From assembly GCF_017874395.1 (NCBI RefSeq), contig NZ_JAGGLJ010000001.1:62001-126000 (forward strand): a stretch of 64,000 nt of DNA. The letters are read 5' to 3'. The translations under genes were made by a program, and so were the position numbers. This DNA comes from Peptoniphilus stercorisuis. GTDB taxonomy: Bacteria > Bacillota > Clostridia > Tissierellales > Peptoniphilaceae. Below, piece after piece: positions 9,062 through 16,224 of this stretch. Under the pieces are notes generated by a model, which saw only the letters and a program-made list of their open reading frames with translations, ran no database searches and had not been told where the DNA came from. Positions within the stretch are counted from its first letter, which is position 1. Every line of letters starts with the position of its first letter.

Positions 9062-9701
9062 AATCTCTTACTAAAATAAGAGCCATTTTAAATTTTTCCT
9101 TTGCAAAGACATTGTGAGTAATATTTTTTGGGAATACTAGTTGCTCACCAGCTTTTATTTCGTGAATTTCATCTCCAACTTTAAGATCTGCACTTCCCTC
9201 AAGTGCAATTACCATAGCATCTCCTGGAGCTGCATGATCAGATAGTCCCTCACCCTTATCAAAGGCCATAAGCATTATTTTAATACCATCTTTAGAAACA
9301 ATATCTAAATTTGAAATACCTCCATAAATATAATCAATTTGATCTTTTAAATTTATAACTTGTCCTTTTTCTATATTTTTCATAAAATCATCTCCATTAA
9401 AACTAATTTCTAAATATACACTATCTTCCTTTGTACTTACTCCACGTAAACTTTCTTTTGGAGTAATAAAAATATTATCTTCTTTTATAAACTTATCAAG
9501 TATATTAATACTTCCCTTTAATACATAAAAAATACTTTGATTATTGTAATGCTCCTTACTTATATCTGTATCCTTTGCAAGTGAAAAAAGCATAAAATCT
9601 AAATCTGCATTATTAGATAAAGACTTTGAAATAGTATGATGCTCCTTTAGAGGAATTGAATCTATAATTTTAAAAACTTTTGATTTAGGTAAATTTTTCA
9701 T
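9060..9701 (-). CDS. Two-domain cupin protein
   Basis: A 213-residue protein with two cupin beta-barrels. The second is clear: DHAAPGDAMVIALEGSAD, then GEQLVFPKNITHNVFA; the first (about 15-105) is weaker. Similar two-cupin proteins sit next to Crp/Fnr-type regulators in anaerobes, and here the gene is divergent from one at 9807. Likely metal-binding, ligand-sensing or a small dioxygenase-like fold; no substrate can be named. Start ATG follows AAAGGATGATATT read on the minus strand. Confidence 0.75.
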   Translation of the reverse strand: MKNLPKSKVFKIIDSIPLKEHHTISKSLSNNADLDFMLFSLAKDTDISKEHYNNQSIFYVLKGSINILDKFIKEDNIFITPKESLRGVSTKEDSVYLEISFNGDDFMKNIEKGQVINLKDQIDYIYGGISNLDIVSKDGIKIMLMAFDKGEGLSDHAAPGDAMVIALEGSADLKVGDEIHEIKAGEQLVFPKNITHNVFAKEKFKMALILVRD

Positions 9702-9731
9702 AATATCATCCTTTCAAAAATAGGAATTTCT

Positions 9732-9760
9732 TTGAAGTATTTATACTTATATTATATACT
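9732..9760 (+). promoter_or_regulatory. Promoter of the Crp/Fnr regulator gene
   Basis: TTGAAG at 9732-9737, 17-base spacer, TATACT at 9755-9760. Transcription would start near 9767, about 40 bases before the ATG at 9807. Confidence 0.6.
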
Positions 9761-9777
9761 TGTGATAATTATTATCT

Positions 9778-9791
9778 GTTGCCATGGCAAC
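9778..9791. promoter_or_regulatory. Palindromic candidate operator GTTGCCATGGCAAC
   Basis: A perfect 14-base palindrome between the divergent cupin and Crp/Fnr genes, just before the AGGAGGT ribosome site (9794-9800). The shape (5-base arms around 4 bases) is that of Crp/Fnr-family sites, so autoregulation by the adjacent regulator is the natural reading. A role as an RNA hairpin masking the ribosome site is also possible. Confidence 0.5.
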
Positions 9792-9806
9792 ATAGGAGGT
9801 TTTATT

Positions 9807-10442
9807 ATGAATAATTTAGAAAATATTATATTTTTTGAAAATATAGATAAAAAAGATTATTCAAAGGCTATAAAATGCCTAAATGGATATGTTAAAAATT
9901 ATGATAAAAAAGAATACTTAAATATAGACAAAAATACATTATCATCTGCAATAATACTTGATGGAGTAATTGATTTAATAAGCTCTGATGAAGATGGGAA
10001 ATTAATATTACACAATAGATTTTTTAAAAATCAAAGCTTTATTTTTGATATAAAAGATGAATCAAAGGATTTTATTGCAATAGAAAATTCTAAAATATTA
10101 ATATTAGATTTAGAATCTATATTTAAAAAAGAAAAGAGTAATTGTGCCATACGCAAAAATATAATGGAAAATATAATAAAACTTCAAAATATGCAAACTG
10201 AGGAATTGAATTATAAAGTAGATATTTATCTTGAGAAATCTCTTAGAAAAAAGATTATAAAGTATTTTAAAAGACTTGATCATATGTATAGTGACAATAT
10301 AATAATGCTTCCCTTTAAGAGATCAGACCTTGCATCTTACTTATCCTGTGACAGATCAGCACTTTCAAGAGAGATGTCTAGAATGGAAGAAGAAGGGTTA
10401 ATTAAAGTAAATAAAAATAAAGTAAAATTAATAAATATTTAA
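9807..10442 (+). CDS. Crp/Fnr family transcriptional regulator
   Basis: I place the start at the ATG at 9807, with AGGAGGT 6 bases ahead, not at an upstream ATG that lies inside the promoter; this gives 211 residues. The N-terminal sensor barrel (about 5-115) includes SAIILDGVIDLISSDEDGKLI. The C-terminal winged helix has FKRSDLASYLSCDRSALSREMSRMEEEGLI, a typical Crp/Fnr helix-turn-helix. No cysteine cluster of the Fnr iron-sulfur kind is visible, so oxygen sensing by 4Fe-4S is unlikely; haem or small-ligand binding (HcpR-like) is possible. Divergent from the cupin gene with a palindromic operator candidate between them. Confidence 0.85.
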   Translation: MNNLENIIFFENIDKKDYSKAIKCLNGYVKNYDKKEYLNIDKNTLSSAIILDGVIDLISSDEDGKLILHNRFFKNQSFIFDIKDESKDFIAIENSKILILDLESIFKKEKSNCAIRKNIMENIIKLQNMQTEELNYKVDIYLEKSLRKKIIKYFKRLDHMYSDNIIMLPFKRSDLASYLSCDRSALSREMSRMEEEGLIKVNKNKVKLINI

Positions 10443-10471
10443 AAAGAGCAGATATCTGCTCTTTATTTTTT
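10440..10471. terminator. Bidirectional terminator
   Basis: AAAAAGAGCAGATATCTGCTCTTTATTTTTT type hairpin shared by the Crp/Fnr gene and the convergent small membrane protein gene. Confidence 0.8.
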
Positions 10472-10870
10472 GTAAATTATATAGTTTAAAATAAATAATA
10501 CAGTTGAAATAGAAAATGTATATTTATTTAAGTTAAAAATAAGTAAAAATATTGCAATAAGTGAAAGTGTTATTGAAAGTTCGTTTTTGTATTTAAAAGA
10601 ATTTGTTTCATTTATTACTAATTTTTTAGAGTTTTTAAAGGAATCTGATGATATTAAAAGAAGTAAGTGCATTTTATTGTCCCATTTGTAAAAATCTCCA
10701 TTTATTATAAAGACCTCATCTCTAGAGTCTAGTGGTTCTGTTGTTTTATAAAAGTATCCACTATCTAGAAAATTTTTTAAATTATTAATTTCTTCACTAT
10801 TTGAGATTAGATCTCTTGCGTGATGACCATCTATAAATAAGTCAAAACTTAGTGTTTGAACAAAACTCAT
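10463..10870 (-). CDS. Small membrane protein of unknown function
   Basis: The start is taken at 10870, where GAGGTGTAAT precedes ATG; an ATG 30 bases upstream has no ribosome site. This gives 135 residues: a soluble N-terminal part (about 1-95) that begins SFVQTLSFDLFIDG and a C-terminal pair of membrane helices (about 97-132). The soluble part contains SRDEVFIINGDFYKWDNKMHLLLLIS. No known family is recognised. It is convergent with the Crp/Fnr gene and shares its terminator. Confidence 0.65.
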   Translation of the reverse strand: MSFVQTLSFDLFIDGHHARDLISNSEEINNLKNFLDSGYFYKTTEPLDSRDEVFIINGDFYKWDNKMHLLLLISSDSFKNSKKLVINETNSFKYKNELSITLSLIAIFLLIFNLNKYTFSISTVLFILNYIIYKK

Positions 10871-10893
10871 ATTACACCTCTTATTAAATATTA

Positions 10894-11153
10894 TTATCAA
10901 TTAGAAATATGTCGTATCATAAATCGCTTTATAATAAGGATTATAAGCCAAAAATGAATATAAATCAATTATCAATTAGAAATATACTAAAATAGTATTG
11001 TAAATGATAACTACTATTCTTTAAAATAAAGAGCTATTGTGATATTATAGTGATTAATTGTAGATAATTTACTTAATAAGTTTGAGAATGATTATTAAGT
11101 GGTATATTAAATTATATATATTTGGACGAAAATTCATATAACAGGAGGAAGTT
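10894..11153. promoter_or_regulatory. Upstream region of pepC with direct repeats and a Fur/PerR-like box
   Basis: Holds two exact 17-base copies of TTATCAATTAGAAATAT (10894-10910 and 10969-10985), 75 bases apart, and the near-palindrome TGAGAATGATTATTA at 11083-11097, which differs at two positions from the 7-1-7 Fur/PerR form TGATAATNATTATCA. The ribosome site AGGAGG lies just before the pepC ATG. No gene seen. Confidence 0.4.
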
Positions 11154-12485
11154 ATGGACATTAAAGTAGAAAAGATAAAAGAATTAAATGAAAAATTTGA
11201 CAATTGTCGTGGAAATAGAATAGCACAAAATGCTGCTATGACAAATGGAGTTGCACAAGCTGCAACAAATAAAAAGATTGAGGGTATTGAAAGACACAGC
11301 TTCTCAATAAACTTAAATCAAGGTGAAATTACAAATCAAAAGCAATCAGGAAGATGCTGGATGTTTGCAGCACTTAATACTTTTAGATATAGAATTATTA
11401 AAGATTTAAACCTTAAAAACTTTGAATTATCACAAAGTTATCCATTATTTTATGATAAACTTGAAAAATCAAATTATTTCTTCAATAGTATTTTAAAAAC
11501 ATTAGATGAAGATTTAGATGGAAGACTTCTAGCTCATTTATTATCAGATCCCCTTGGAGATGGTGGACAATGGGATATGTTTGTAAATCTTGTAGATAAA
11601 TATGGTGTTGTTCCAAAAGATGTTATGCCAGAATCTGCTAACTCTGAAAGTACTAGATTTATGGATGAGTATTTAACAAAACTTCTAAGAACTTATGCTT
11701 CTAAATTAAGATCATCTCACGAAAATGGTGCATCTATGGAAGAACTTGAAAAAATGGTAGAGGGATACATGGAAGATGTTCATAGAGCATTATGTGTTTC
11801 TTTAGGAACTCCTCCAGAAGTATTTGATTTTGAAGTAAGAGATAAAGATGATAATTTTATAAGTGAAAAAAATATTACTCCACAAGAGTTCTTTAAAAAA
11901 TATGTAAAACAAGATTTAAATGAATATATTTCAATTATAAATGCTCCTACTAAGGACAAGCCATATAATGAAACTTATACTGTTGATTTCTTAGGAAATG
12001 TAGTAGAAGGAAAAAATGTAAAATATATCAACCTTCCAATTGAAGAATTAAAACAGGCAGCTATTGAACAATTAAAAGCAGGAGAACCTGTATGGTTTGG
12101 ATGTGATGTTGGACAATTCTTCTCAAGAGATGGATTTGTGCTTGATCTTGAAGCTGTTAAAGTAGATGATTTATTTAAAGTAGATTATGATATGACTAAG
12201 GAAGAAAGACTTGATTATTCAGAATCATTAATGACTCATGCAATGGTATTTCAAGGTGTAGATTTAGATGAAAATGGAAATTCTACAAGATGGAGAGTGG
12301 AAAACTCTTGGGGTAAAGATGCAGGAAAAGACGGATATCTTGTAATGACTGATAGATGGTTTGATCAATATATGTATCAAGTTGCTATAAATAAAAAATA
12401 TTTATCAGAAGAAATCCTTAAAAATTGGGAAAAAGAACCTAAACACTTAAAACCTTGGGATCCAATGGGATCACTTGCAAAATAA
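11154..12485 (+). CDS. pepC: Aminopeptidase C (bleomycin hydrolase family, C1B)
   Basis: Papain-fold cysteine aminopeptidase of 443 residues, the usual length. The catalytic Cys lies in QKQSGRCWMFAALNTFRYR, the His in SLMTHAMVFQGVD and the Asn in WRVENSWGKDAGKDGYL. Members form cytosolic hexameric barrels whose own C-terminus limits access to N-terminal residues of peptides. Start ATG follows ACAGGAGGAAGTT. Single-gene unit with its own terminator. The upstream region has a Fur/PerR-like box, so iron or peroxide control is possible. Confidence 0.96.
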   Translation: MDIKVEKIKELNEKFDNCRGNRIAQNAAMTNGVAQAATNKKIEGIERHSFSINLNQGEITNQKQSGRCWMFAALNTFRYRIIKDLNLKNFELSQSYPLFYDKLEKSNYFFNSILKTLDEDLDGRLLAHLLSDPLGDGGQWDMFVNLVDKYGVVPKDVMPESANSESTRFMDEYLTKLLRTYASKLRSSHENGASMEELEKMVEGYMEDVHRALCVSLGTPPEVFDFEVRDKDDNFISEKNITPQEFFKKYVKQDLNEYISIINAPTKDKPYNETYTVDFLGNVVEGKNVKYINLPIEELKQAAIEQLKAGEPVWFGCDVGQFFSRDGFVLDLEAVKVDDLFKVDYDMTKEERLDYSESLMTHAMVFQGVDLDENGNSTRWRVENSWGKDAGKDGYLVMTDRWFDQYMYQVAINKKYLSEEILKNWEKEPKHLKPWDPMGSLAK

Positions 12486-12498
12486 AATAATAAATAAT

Positions 12499-12533
12499 AA
12501 GAAGAGCTAAGAAATTTAGTTCTTCTTTTTTTG
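12499..12533 (+). terminator. Terminator of pepC
   Basis: AAGAAGAGCTAA / TTTAGTTCTTCTT hairpin with GAAA loop, then T7. Confidence 0.85.
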
Positions 12534-12536
12534 CAA

Positions 12537-12567
12537 ATAAAAAAAGCTAAGTAATCTTAGCTTAGTA
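12537..12567 (-). terminator. Terminator of the 28-codon peptide gene
   Basis: Read on the minus strand: AAGCTAAG, loop ATTA, CTTAGCTT, then a T-rich tail. It follows the stop codon of the small ORF at 12575-12661. Confidence 0.75.
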
Positions 12568-12574
12568 GATATTT

Positions 12575-12661
12575 TTACATTTTATCTGAAAGAAATAAAA
12601 GTATAACCATACAAAATACTTTTATAAATTGATCTTTAAAGAAACTTTTAAATTTAGCCAT
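12575..12661 (-). CDS. 28-aa hydrophobic/cationic peptide gene
   Basis: ATG on the minus strand with a strong GCAGGAGGTCAAA ribosome site, 28 codons, stop TAA, and a terminator 8 bases later, so it is a complete transcription unit. The peptide begins MAKFKSFFKDQFIKVF and continues with a hydrophobic run VFCMVILLFL before a short polar tail. It looks like a single membrane-spanning or membrane-active peptide. It could be a type I toxin-like peptide or a small membrane regulator; no antisense RNA was found opposite it. Family not recognised. Confidence 0.55.
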   Translation of the reverse strand: MAKFKSFFKDQFIKVFCMVILLFLSDKM

Positions 12662-12784
12662 TTTGACCTCCTGCTTTTAATATTAATATGTAAGAATTAA
12701 AAAGATTTTACCATATAAAAACTAGTTAATATATAGATTTTGTCTTATTTGCGATAAAACTTTGACATCTTTGATTTTCAATAA

Positions 12785-12814
12785 AAAAGAACTGCCAAAC
12801 AGCTCTTTTTTATG
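12785..12814. terminator. Terminator-like hairpin
   Basis: AAGAACTG / CAGCTCTT hairpin with one mismatch and A and T tracts on its two sides, in the gap between the two short peptide loci. Confidence 0.5.
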
Positions 12815-12881
12815 AATGTGTAAATTAATTTATTTAATACTATAAAGTTAATTAGAAATATTTAAGAAGGAGATTAATACT

Positions 12882-12950
12882 ATGTTTAAAAGTTTGTATA
12901 TTTAAAAGTTTATAGGGATATTTATAAAAAAACTATTCATTAATAATTAA
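12882..12950 (+). pseudogene. Short amphipathic-peptide ORF broken by a stop
   Basis: A strong AAGAAGGAGATTAATACT ribosome region precedes an ATG that reads MFKSLYI, then TAA, then in the same frame KFIGIFIKKLFINN and a second TAA. Read through, it would be a 22-residue cationic amphipathic peptide. Either a decayed peptide gene or a 7-codon leader; I favour decay because the downstream frame keeps a coherent hydrophobic/lysine pattern. It is divergent from the 28-aa peptide gene. Confidence 0.35.
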
Positions 12951-12967
12951 ATATTTCTAAAATAAAA

Positions 12968-12992
12968 GTATTTAATCAATTTGATTAAATAC
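12968..12992. repeat. 25-base near-perfect palindrome
   Basis: Two 12-base arms, GTATTTAATCAA and its exact complement, around a single T. No T-tract follows, so it is unlikely to be a terminator. It lies in the 300-base gap between the broken peptide ORF and the msrB 3' end; no other element is seen in 12993-13123. Confidence 0.6.
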
Positions 12993-13123
12993 AGTCTCAA
13001 TCCTTAAATAAATTATTTTTGATAGAATATCAAATTTTAAGGCCTTTGTCAACAAATTACATTAAATAAATATAATTTTTTAATAAAGTAGGAATTTGTT
13101 TAAAAAATATTCAATTTATTTAA

Positions 13124-13570
13124 TTATATTTCAAATAGTTCTAAATATTGTTCATATCCTTCCTTTGCTAAATCTTCTTTTTTTATAAACTTAAGACTTG
13201 CTCCATTTATGCAGTATCTAAGCCCTCCAAGTGTTAAAGGACCATCTTCAAAGACATGACCTAAATGAGCATTTCCAATATTTGATTTTACTTCTGTTCG
13301 ATTTAATCCATGGGAGAAATCATCTTTTGTTTTAATATTATTTTCATCTATTGGATTAGAAAAGCTTGGCCACCCACAGCCTGCATTAAATTTGTCCTTT
13401 GATGAAAAAAGTGGCTCTCCACTTGTAATATCTACATATATTCCCTCTTCATAGAAGTTGTCATATATTGATGAAAAGGGCATTTCAGTATGAGCGTTTT
13501 GAGTTACATCATATTCAATTTTTGTAAGTTTTTCTTTTAATTCTTTTTCATTTAATTTTTTATAATCCAT
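13124..13570 (-). CDS. msrB: Peptide-methionine (R)-S-oxide reductase
   Basis: A 148-residue MsrB that reduces methionine-R-sulfoxide in proteins. Motifs: AHTEMPFSSIYDNFYEEGIYVDITSGEPLFSS, GCGWPSFSNP, then NIGNAHLGHVFEDGP and RYCINGASLKF with the catalytic Cys. The two CxxC zinc pairs of the zinc-type MsrB proteins are absent, as in many Firmicutes forms. Single gene with a short upstream region. Start ATG on the minus strand follows TAGGTGATATT. Confidence 0.95.
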   Translation of the reverse strand: MDYKKLNEKELKEKLTKIEYDVTQNAHTEMPFSSIYDNFYEEGIYVDITSGEPLFSSKDKFNAGCGWPSFSNPIDENNIKTKDDFSHGLNRTEVKSNIGNAHLGHVFEDGPLTLGGLRYCINGASLKFIKKEDLAKEGYEQYLELFEI

Positions 13571-13670
13571 AATATCACCTATTTATTTATTACCCAGAGA
13601 TTATGAATATTAATGTACAAAAGTTTATTTATTTACTATATAATATGATTAATAATATTAGGAGGAAAGT

Positions 13671-14648
13671 ATGATAACTAGATTAGAAAGAAAACAAATG
13701 AAGATATTTTTTATAGTATTAATTATTACAACATTTATATTAGGTTTATCTTTAAGATGGGCATATATTTTAAAGGATAATATGACTATTACAAATCTAG
13801 TGGCAGTTCAAATGTTAATTCCTGCTATTTCTGTAATGATTGCAGAATTAAAAACTGAAAAACATGAAGATATACTTTTTACTTTTAATTTTCTATTTAC
13901 AATTTTTACAATGTTTTCATATATTATTTTAATGCTTGGACTATTATTTCAAAATGAAATTTTTAATATGATTTTTGGGATTTCTTCGGCAATATTTCAT
14001 CTACTTCTCATTACAATATACTTTAAAGAGTCAATACTTGTAAGAGAGGAGAGATTATATACATTTACAAATAGTAGAAAATCTATATTTTTTATAATTT
14101 TATTTGTGTTTTTATTTGCTCTTAGATCTTTTATGGCATTTTTCTTCAATAGAGATGAATTTTTCAATATGATTAATAATATTAATATTTTATTATTTTT
14201 AATTTTATTTTTAAATTATTTCTTTTCTTTTTATTTTTTCTTTGGAGAAGAGCTTGGATGGAGATACTTTCTTCAACCAAAACTTCAAAAGATTTTTGGT
14301 AAGAGAATTGGTGTAATAATACTTGGAGTAATATGGGGAGTATGGCATATTTTTATTTCATTATATTATTACAGCCCAGATACTTTTTTATATCAAGTTT
14401 TAATACAGGTGTTTTTTTGTATAGCAATGTCTATATTTATGGGAATGTGCTATATGGAAACAGAAAATATTTGGCTTTGTGTAATTATACATTATTTAAA
14501 TAATAATTTAGCTGGAATGGTATCAGGTGGAGAAATAGCAAATAAAGTTATATCTTTAAATGACACAATAGATGCAATTATTATAAATTTAATATTTTTT
14601 GGAATATTTATTTTTGCAAAATCTTATAGAAAAGTTAAAAAAGTATAG
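13671..14648 (+). CDS. CPBP (CAAX/Abi) family intramembrane metalloprotease
   Basis: A 325-residue protein with about 8 membrane helices. It carries the family motifs: FFGEELGWRYFLQPKL (EExxxR), VIWGVWHIFISLYY and CVIIHYLNNNLAG, which supply the Glu and His residues of the intramembrane active site. Members process prenylated or other membrane proteins, and some protect against bacteriocins; the substrate here is unknown. Start ATG follows TTAGGAGGAAAGT. No partner gene within the same unit. Confidence 0.88.
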   Translation: MITRLERKQMKIFFIVLIITTFILGLSLRWAYILKDNMTITNLVAVQMLIPAISVMIAELKTEKHEDILFTFNFLFTIFTMFSYIILMLGLLFQNEIFNMIFGISSAIFHLLLITIYFKESILVREERLYTFTNSRKSIFFIILFVFLFALRSFMAFFFNRDEFFNMINNINILLFLILFLNYFFSFYFFFGEELGWRYFLQPKLQKIFGKRIGVIILGVIWGVWHIFISLYYYSPDTFLYQVLIQVFFCIAMSIFMGMCYMETENIWLCVIIHYLNNNLAGMVSGGEIANKVISLNDTIDAIIINLIFFGIFIFAKSYRKVKKV

Positions 14649-14899
14649 AAATAATTATAGAAAAACTTGAAAAACCTTAACTATTTTAAGCTCTTTTCAT
14701 CTATCATAATTTAATTTTAAAGAGTATAATGAATTTATTGAAATTAAATATCAATTTTAATATTATTTAGACTTACGTTTGGGTATCTCATAATAAGGCT
14801 TGAAATGAAGCTAAGTAAAAAGACAATAAAGAAACAAGAAGACTTTATAATGAAAAGTGTTTTAATATGCAAAAGCATATAATTTTGGAGGGTGATTAA
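14649..14899 (+). other. Intergenic region with a weak 25-codon ORF
   Basis: About 250 AT-rich bases. A 25-codon ORF at 14805-14882 (MKLSKKTIKKQEDFIMKSVL...) has only a weak AAGG ahead of it, so I do not call it as a gene. No clear terminator follows the CPBP gene. The GGAGGGTGATTAA ribosome site of the next gene closes the region. Confidence 0.4.
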
Positions 14900-15148
14900 T
14901 TGTCTAAAAGTATAAAAAAATATTGGTTTATAATTATGCCTATTATTGCAACATATTTTTATAATATGTTTTTAGGAACAATAGATATTAGTTTTTCAAC
15001 AGGTGGTAATTTAATAGAACTTTTTAAGTTTCTAATTATATATAATATTTTATTTAATTTAGTAATGTTATTTTTAGCAAAAGTATTTAAAGTAAATATT
15101 GCAAAAAACTATTTTGGTAAATTAGAAAAAATCTTTGTAAGAAGATAA
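14900..15148 (+). CDS. Small two-helix membrane protein
   Basis: TTG start with GGAGGGTGATTAA just ahead; 82 residues. Two membrane helices (about 9-25 and 40-62), a basic N-terminus (KSIKKYW) and a basic C-terminus (LEKIFVRR). No family recognised. It has its own terminator and is probably an independent unit between the CPBP gene and the iron-sulfur cluster. Confidence 0.65.
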   Translation: MSKSIKKYWFIIMPIIATYFYNMFLGTIDISFSTGGNLIELFKFLIIYNILFNLVMLFLAKVFKVNIAKNYFGKLEKIFVRR

Positions 15149-15153
15149 TTTTG

Positions 15154-15183
15154 TAAAGGGCATTTTATATGCTCTTTTTTTAT
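15154..15183 (+). terminator. Terminator
   Basis: AAGGGCAT / ATGCTCTT hairpin with TTTAT loop and T6, following the two-helix protein gene. Confidence 0.75.
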
Positions 15184-15226
15184 TGCAATAAGTTTATTAT
15201 AGGGTAATATAAACTTAGGTGATATT

Positions 15227-15349
15227 ATGAAAAAAACATTACTTTTATTTTCAATTTTACTTATAAGCTATGGAATATATACAGGTGAAATGGGAATAGT
15301 TTTGACAAAAGCTGCAAATATTTGTATGGAGTGTATTGGAATTGGTTAA
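15227..15349 (+). CDS. CD1871A-type CxxC mini-protein, 40 aa
   Basis: ATG with TAGGTGATATT ahead. The product starts MKKTLLLFSILLISYGIY, one hydrophobic helix, then GEMGIVLTKAANICMECIGIG. The shape (helix, YxGE, then ICxxCIGIG at the extreme C-terminus) is that of the CD1871A family of short CXXC proteins that sit directly upstream of 4Fe-4S membrane proteins. Its last 14 bases overlap the start of that gene here, so the pair is translationally coupled. Probably a small membrane subunit or cysteine-bearing partner of the iron-sulfur protein. Confidence 0.85.
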   Translation: MKKTLLLFSILLISYGIYTGEMGIVLTKAANICMECIGIG

Positions 15350-16211
15350 TATATTTAAAAAAGATAATAGACATTTAATTCAAGGACTAGGAGCATTATT
15401 TTTTAATGGAAATTTAAAGGGATTTTTAGAAGGGCGAATATATACAGGACCTACAAAGGGAGTATGTGTGCCTGTTTTAAATTGCTATTCCTGCCCAGGA
15501 GCCATAGGAGCTTGTCCCATAGGATCTATGCAAGCAGTTCTTGGATCAAATAAAAAATTTAGTTATTATGTAATGGGACTTTTAATTTTATTTGGAATTA
15601 CTTTTGGAAGATTTTTTTGTGGATATTTATGTCTCTTTGGATTTATTCAGGACTTATTATATAAGATTAAATCTAAAAAAATAAAGGTTAAAGATAGTAT
15701 TCACAATAAACTTAAATTTTTAAAATACTTTAATCTTATAATATTTGTAATAGCACTGCCTTTTATAGTTTCAATTTTTAAGGGATATTCAGATCCATAT
15801 TTTTGTAAATACATATGCCCTGCAGGAATTATTGAAGGAGCAGCACCTTTACTTATAAAAAATAGTTTTTTAAGAAGTGCAATAGGTTTTTTATTTTCCT
15901 GGAAAGTGTTTCTTGCATTATTATTTGTAGTATTTTCAATATTAATATATAGAGTTTTTTGTAAATATATATGTCCCTTAGGAGCTTTTTATGGATTGTT
16001 TAATCCTATTTCTTTTTACAAATTAGAAGTAGATAAGGACAAGTGCATTAAGTGTAATAAGTGCACAAATACTTGTAAGATGCATATAGAACCTTACAAA
16101 AATCCAAATAGTCCAGAGTGTATTAGATGTTTAGACTGTAAGAGAGTTTGTCCAACAATGGCAATTAAAAATAAATTTGATTTAGAAGAGAAAAAAGTAA
16201 AAGATATATAA
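15336..16211 (+). CDS. 4Fe-4S binding membrane protein (NapH/YccM-like)
   Basis: A 291-residue membrane protein starting at a TTG inside the preceding mini-gene. Several membrane helices carry CPGAIGACPIGS, FFCGYLCLFGFIQD, YFCKYICPAGIIE and FCKYICPLGAFYG. The C-terminus is a two-cluster ferredoxin domain with CIKCNKCTNTCKM and CIRCLDCKRVCP. This is the NapH/RnfB-like membrane iron-sulfur electron carrier layout. Next to a nitroreductase (13 bases downstream), it may feed electrons from the membrane to a flavin enzyme; that link is inference. Confidence 0.9.
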   Translation: MELVNIFKKDNRHLIQGLGALFFNGNLKGFLEGRIYTGPTKGVCVPVLNCYSCPGAIGACPIGSMQAVLGSNKKFSYYVMGLLILFGITFGRFFCGYLCLFGFIQDLLYKIKSKKIKVKDSIHNKLKFLKYFNLIIFVIALPFIVSIFKGYSDPYFCKYICPAGIIEGAAPLLIKNSFLRSAIGFLFSWKVFLALLFVVFSILIYRVFCKYICPLGAFYGLFNPISFYKLEVDKDKCIKCNKCTNTCKMHIEPYKNPNSPECIRCLDCKRVCPTMAIKNKFDLEEKKVKDI

Positions 16212-16224
16212 AGGAGAGTTAAAG

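Noticed and set aside
12882-12905. Seven-codon MFKSLYI as a functional leader peptide
   Set aside because: No attenuator structure or gene follows on the plus strand; a nonsense-broken peptide gene explains it better.
14805-14882. 25-codon ORF before the two-helix membrane protein
   Set aside because: Only a weak AAGG upstream and no terminator or conservation evidence; kept only as a note.
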